Shown here one piece after another: positions 62,615 to 64,000 of a DNA stretch of 64,000 bases (positions are counted from its first letter, which is position 1; each line of letters begins with the position of its first letter). Both the position numbers and the translations under genes were made by a program. Source of the stretch: Gordonibacter sp. 28C (lineage in GTDB: Bacteria > Actinomycetota > Coriobacteriia > Coriobacteriales > Eggerthellaceae); the NCBI RefSeq assembly GCF_003339845.1, contig NZ_PPTR01000001.1, positions 248,001-312,000 of the forward strand. Direction: 5' to 3'. The notes under the pieces were generated by a model. That model did no database searches. It was not told the DNA's origin and saw only the letters and a program-made list of their open reading frames with translations.

Positions 62615-63985
62615 TTATTTCTGCACCTTGGCGAACAGGTTGTTCAGCTCCTCGGTGAGGGTGGGATGCGTGAACACGGCGCCGCGCAGGCTGGCGGCGG
62701 TGAGGCCCTCGTCCAGGGCGAGTTTCGCCAGGTTGACGATCTCGGGCGCGTCCGAGCAGTACAGGTGCACGCCCAGCACGCGGTCGGTCGCGCTGTCCAC
62801 GACGGCTTTCATGAGCAGTGCCTGCTTGCCCAGCAGCGGCGCCTTCGGCATGTCCTCGGCCTTGAGCACGGCGGTGGCCACATCGTAGCCTTGGTCGCGC
62901 GCATCCTGCTCGGTGAGTCCGACGCGGGCGAAGGGCGGGTTGGCGAAAATGCACGACGGCACGGCGCCGCGGTCGTCGCGCGTGCGGCTGCCGTCGCCCA
63001 GCACGTCGGACGCGGTTATGCGGTAGTCGTCGTACGACACGTAGGTGAACTGCTGCGCCTCCGTCGCATCGCCCAGCGCCCAGATGTTCGGGGCGGTGGT
63101 GCGCAGGTGCTCGTCGGTCACGACGGCCCCATGCTCGTTCACCTCCACGCCGGCGGCGCTCAGGTTCAGGACGTCCGTGGCGGGGCGCCGTCCGGTGGCC
63201 ACGAGCGCGAAATCGCCGGGGATGCGTTCCTCTTTCCCGTCGATGTCGGCCACCACCAGCACCTGGGCCACGTCGTCGTCGATGCTCTTCACGTGCGCGC
63301 CCAGCGCAAGGCGGATGCCGCGCGCCTCGAAGTTCTCGCGCACGGCGCGCGCCACGTCGCAGTCTTCGCGCGGCAGCAACTCGTCACCGCTTTGCAGCAC
63401 CGTCACGTCCACGCCGAAGTCGGCGAACAGCGACGCGAACTCCAGGCCCACGTAGCCCGCGCCCACCACGACCACGCGCTCGGGCAGCACTTTCACGTCC
63501 AGCAGCGTTTCGCTTGTGTAGACGCGCTTGCCGTCCGCACCCGGGATATCGGGCAGCGCGGGCACGGAGCCGGTGTCGATGAACGTGCGGGCGGCTTCGA
63601 TGCGCCGCTCCCCGTCGGCCGTGCTCACGACCAGGTGGGTGGCGTCGGCGAACGACGCCTCGCCATCGACGAGCTCTATGCGCGGGTTGTCGGCAAGGGC
63701 ACGGCGGCTTCGTTCGCGCAAGCGCGCCGTGGCCGCGTTCTTCTCGTCGACGGCGGCTTCGTAGCGCTCGGATCGTTCCGGAAACTCGCCGCCTTGAAAC
63801 GCGCTTTCGGCTGCGGCGTGCACGAGCATCTTCGAGGGCAGGCAGGCCGTGTTCACGCACGAACCGCCGTACATGCGGCTCGACCGCTCGATAACGGCCA
63901 CGGTGAACCCCGCGTTCGCCAAGTCCAACGCCAACGGCTTGCCCGCCGACCCGAATCCGATGATCGCCGCATCTACTTGGTCCAT
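62615..63985 (-). CDS. RclA-like pyridine nucleotide-disulfide oxidoreductase (copy 2)
   Basis: A 456-residue flavoprotein, ATG at 63985 preceded on its strand by AGGAAAGAGC. It has the same plan and length as copy 1: 'IIGFGSAGKPLALDLANAGF' for FAD, 'MYGGSCVNTACLPSK' with Cys43 and Cys48, 'VVGAGYVGLEFASLFADFG' for NAD(P)H, and 'FTHPTLTEELNNLF' at the end. It is a clear paralogue of 60344-61714 but diverged throughout, so the two may differ in oxidant or metal specificity. The gene upstream lies outside the window. Confidence 0.85.
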   Translation of the reverse strand: MDQVDAAIIGFGSAGKPLALDLANAGFTVAVIERSSRMYGGSCVNTACLPSKMLVHAAAESAFQGGEFPERSERYEAAVDEKNAATARLRERSRRALADNPRIELVDGEASFADATHLVVSTADGERRIEAARTFIDTGSVPALPDIPGADGKRVYTSETLLDVKVLPERVVVVGAGYVGLEFASLFADFGVDVTVLQSGDELLPREDCDVARAVRENFEARGIRLALGAHVKSIDDDVAQVLVVADIDGKEERIPGDFALVATGRRPATDVLNLSAAGVEVNEHGAVVTDEHLRTTAPNIWALGDATEAQQFTYVSYDDYRITASDVLGDGSRTRDDRGAVPSCIFANPPFARVGLTEQDARDQGYDVATAVLKAEDMPKAPLLGKQALLMKAVVDSATDRVLGVHLYCSDAPEIVNLAKLALDEGLTAASLRGAVFTHPTLTEELNNLFAKVQK

Positions 63986-64000
63986 GGCTCTTCCTTTCCT

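Noticed and set aside
1-64000. CRISPR arrays, tRNA or rRNA genes, intact transposases or integrases
   Set aside because: No regularly spaced direct repeats, cloverleaf sequences, rRNA-like blocks or transposase/integrase motifs were found on reading the window.

Overview
The window looks like chromosome of a high-GC anaerobic actinomycete of the Eggerthellaceae (Eggerthella or Gordonibacter type). This is inferred, not read from a marker gene. The reasons are the strong GC bias in third codon positions, three accessory clusters of molybdopterin oxidoreductase + ferredoxin-type subunit + MFS carrier, membrane-embedded LuxR-type regulators, and an LAxTG-anchored Ig-like surface protein. I saw no rRNA, tRNA, CRISPR array, prophage or intact insertion sequence.

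Layout. 1-9170 is housekeeping and envelope: a YqeY fragment, two PH-domain membrane proteins, TrhA/hemolysin III, a CBS-domain CorC/HlyC protein, a PspC protein, a secreted lysozyme-like protein and two TrkA potassium regulators. 9180-16800 holds a structured intergenic repeat, a MOSC protein, a 33-bp inverted repeat, purB, the large surface protein and a HAD phosphatase. 16900-19770 holds a RarD permease, a small membrane protein and an enolase-superfamily enzyme.

20147-27757 is molybdoenzyme cluster A: MFS, a pyrogallol-hydroxytransferase-like large subunit with no Fe-S motif, its three-cluster small subunit with a C-terminal beta domain, a DASS anion carrier and an unusual LysR-LuxR chimeric regulator. 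27862-30886 carries an NSS transporter, a DUF302 protein and an SGNH hydrolase. 31719-41909 is cluster B: two Fe-S molybdoenzymes, a DmsB-like subunit, a TorD chaperone, a small ferredoxin, an MFS and a membrane LuxR. 42114-44543 has a zinc-ribbon protein and htpG under a near-perfect CIRCE operator. 45208-52226 is cluster C: a divergent LysR, a molybdoenzyme, a DmsB-like subunit and two MFS carriers. None of the four catalytic subunits has a twin-arginine signal and no cluster has a membrane anchor, so all three look like cytoplasmic complexes acting on imported substrates.

52398-58568 has a nitroreductase, a three-gene set related to 2-hydroxyacyl-CoA dehydratase activases (minus strand) and two tandem paralogous LysR genes. 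58675-64000 is a minus-strand block: aquaporin, a DUF5679 zinc ribbon, a cytoplasmic rhodanese, an RclA-like flavoprotein, a rhodanese lipoprotein and a second RclA-like flavoprotein. The two rhodanese genes share a 45-bp upstream module, which suggests common control, probably of an oxidant or reactive-sulfur response.

The most unusual non-coding signal is a long multi-stem hairpin present twice (9184 and 44547), each time between convergent genes. Its apical stem differs by a compensatory base-pair change while the CAAA loop is kept.
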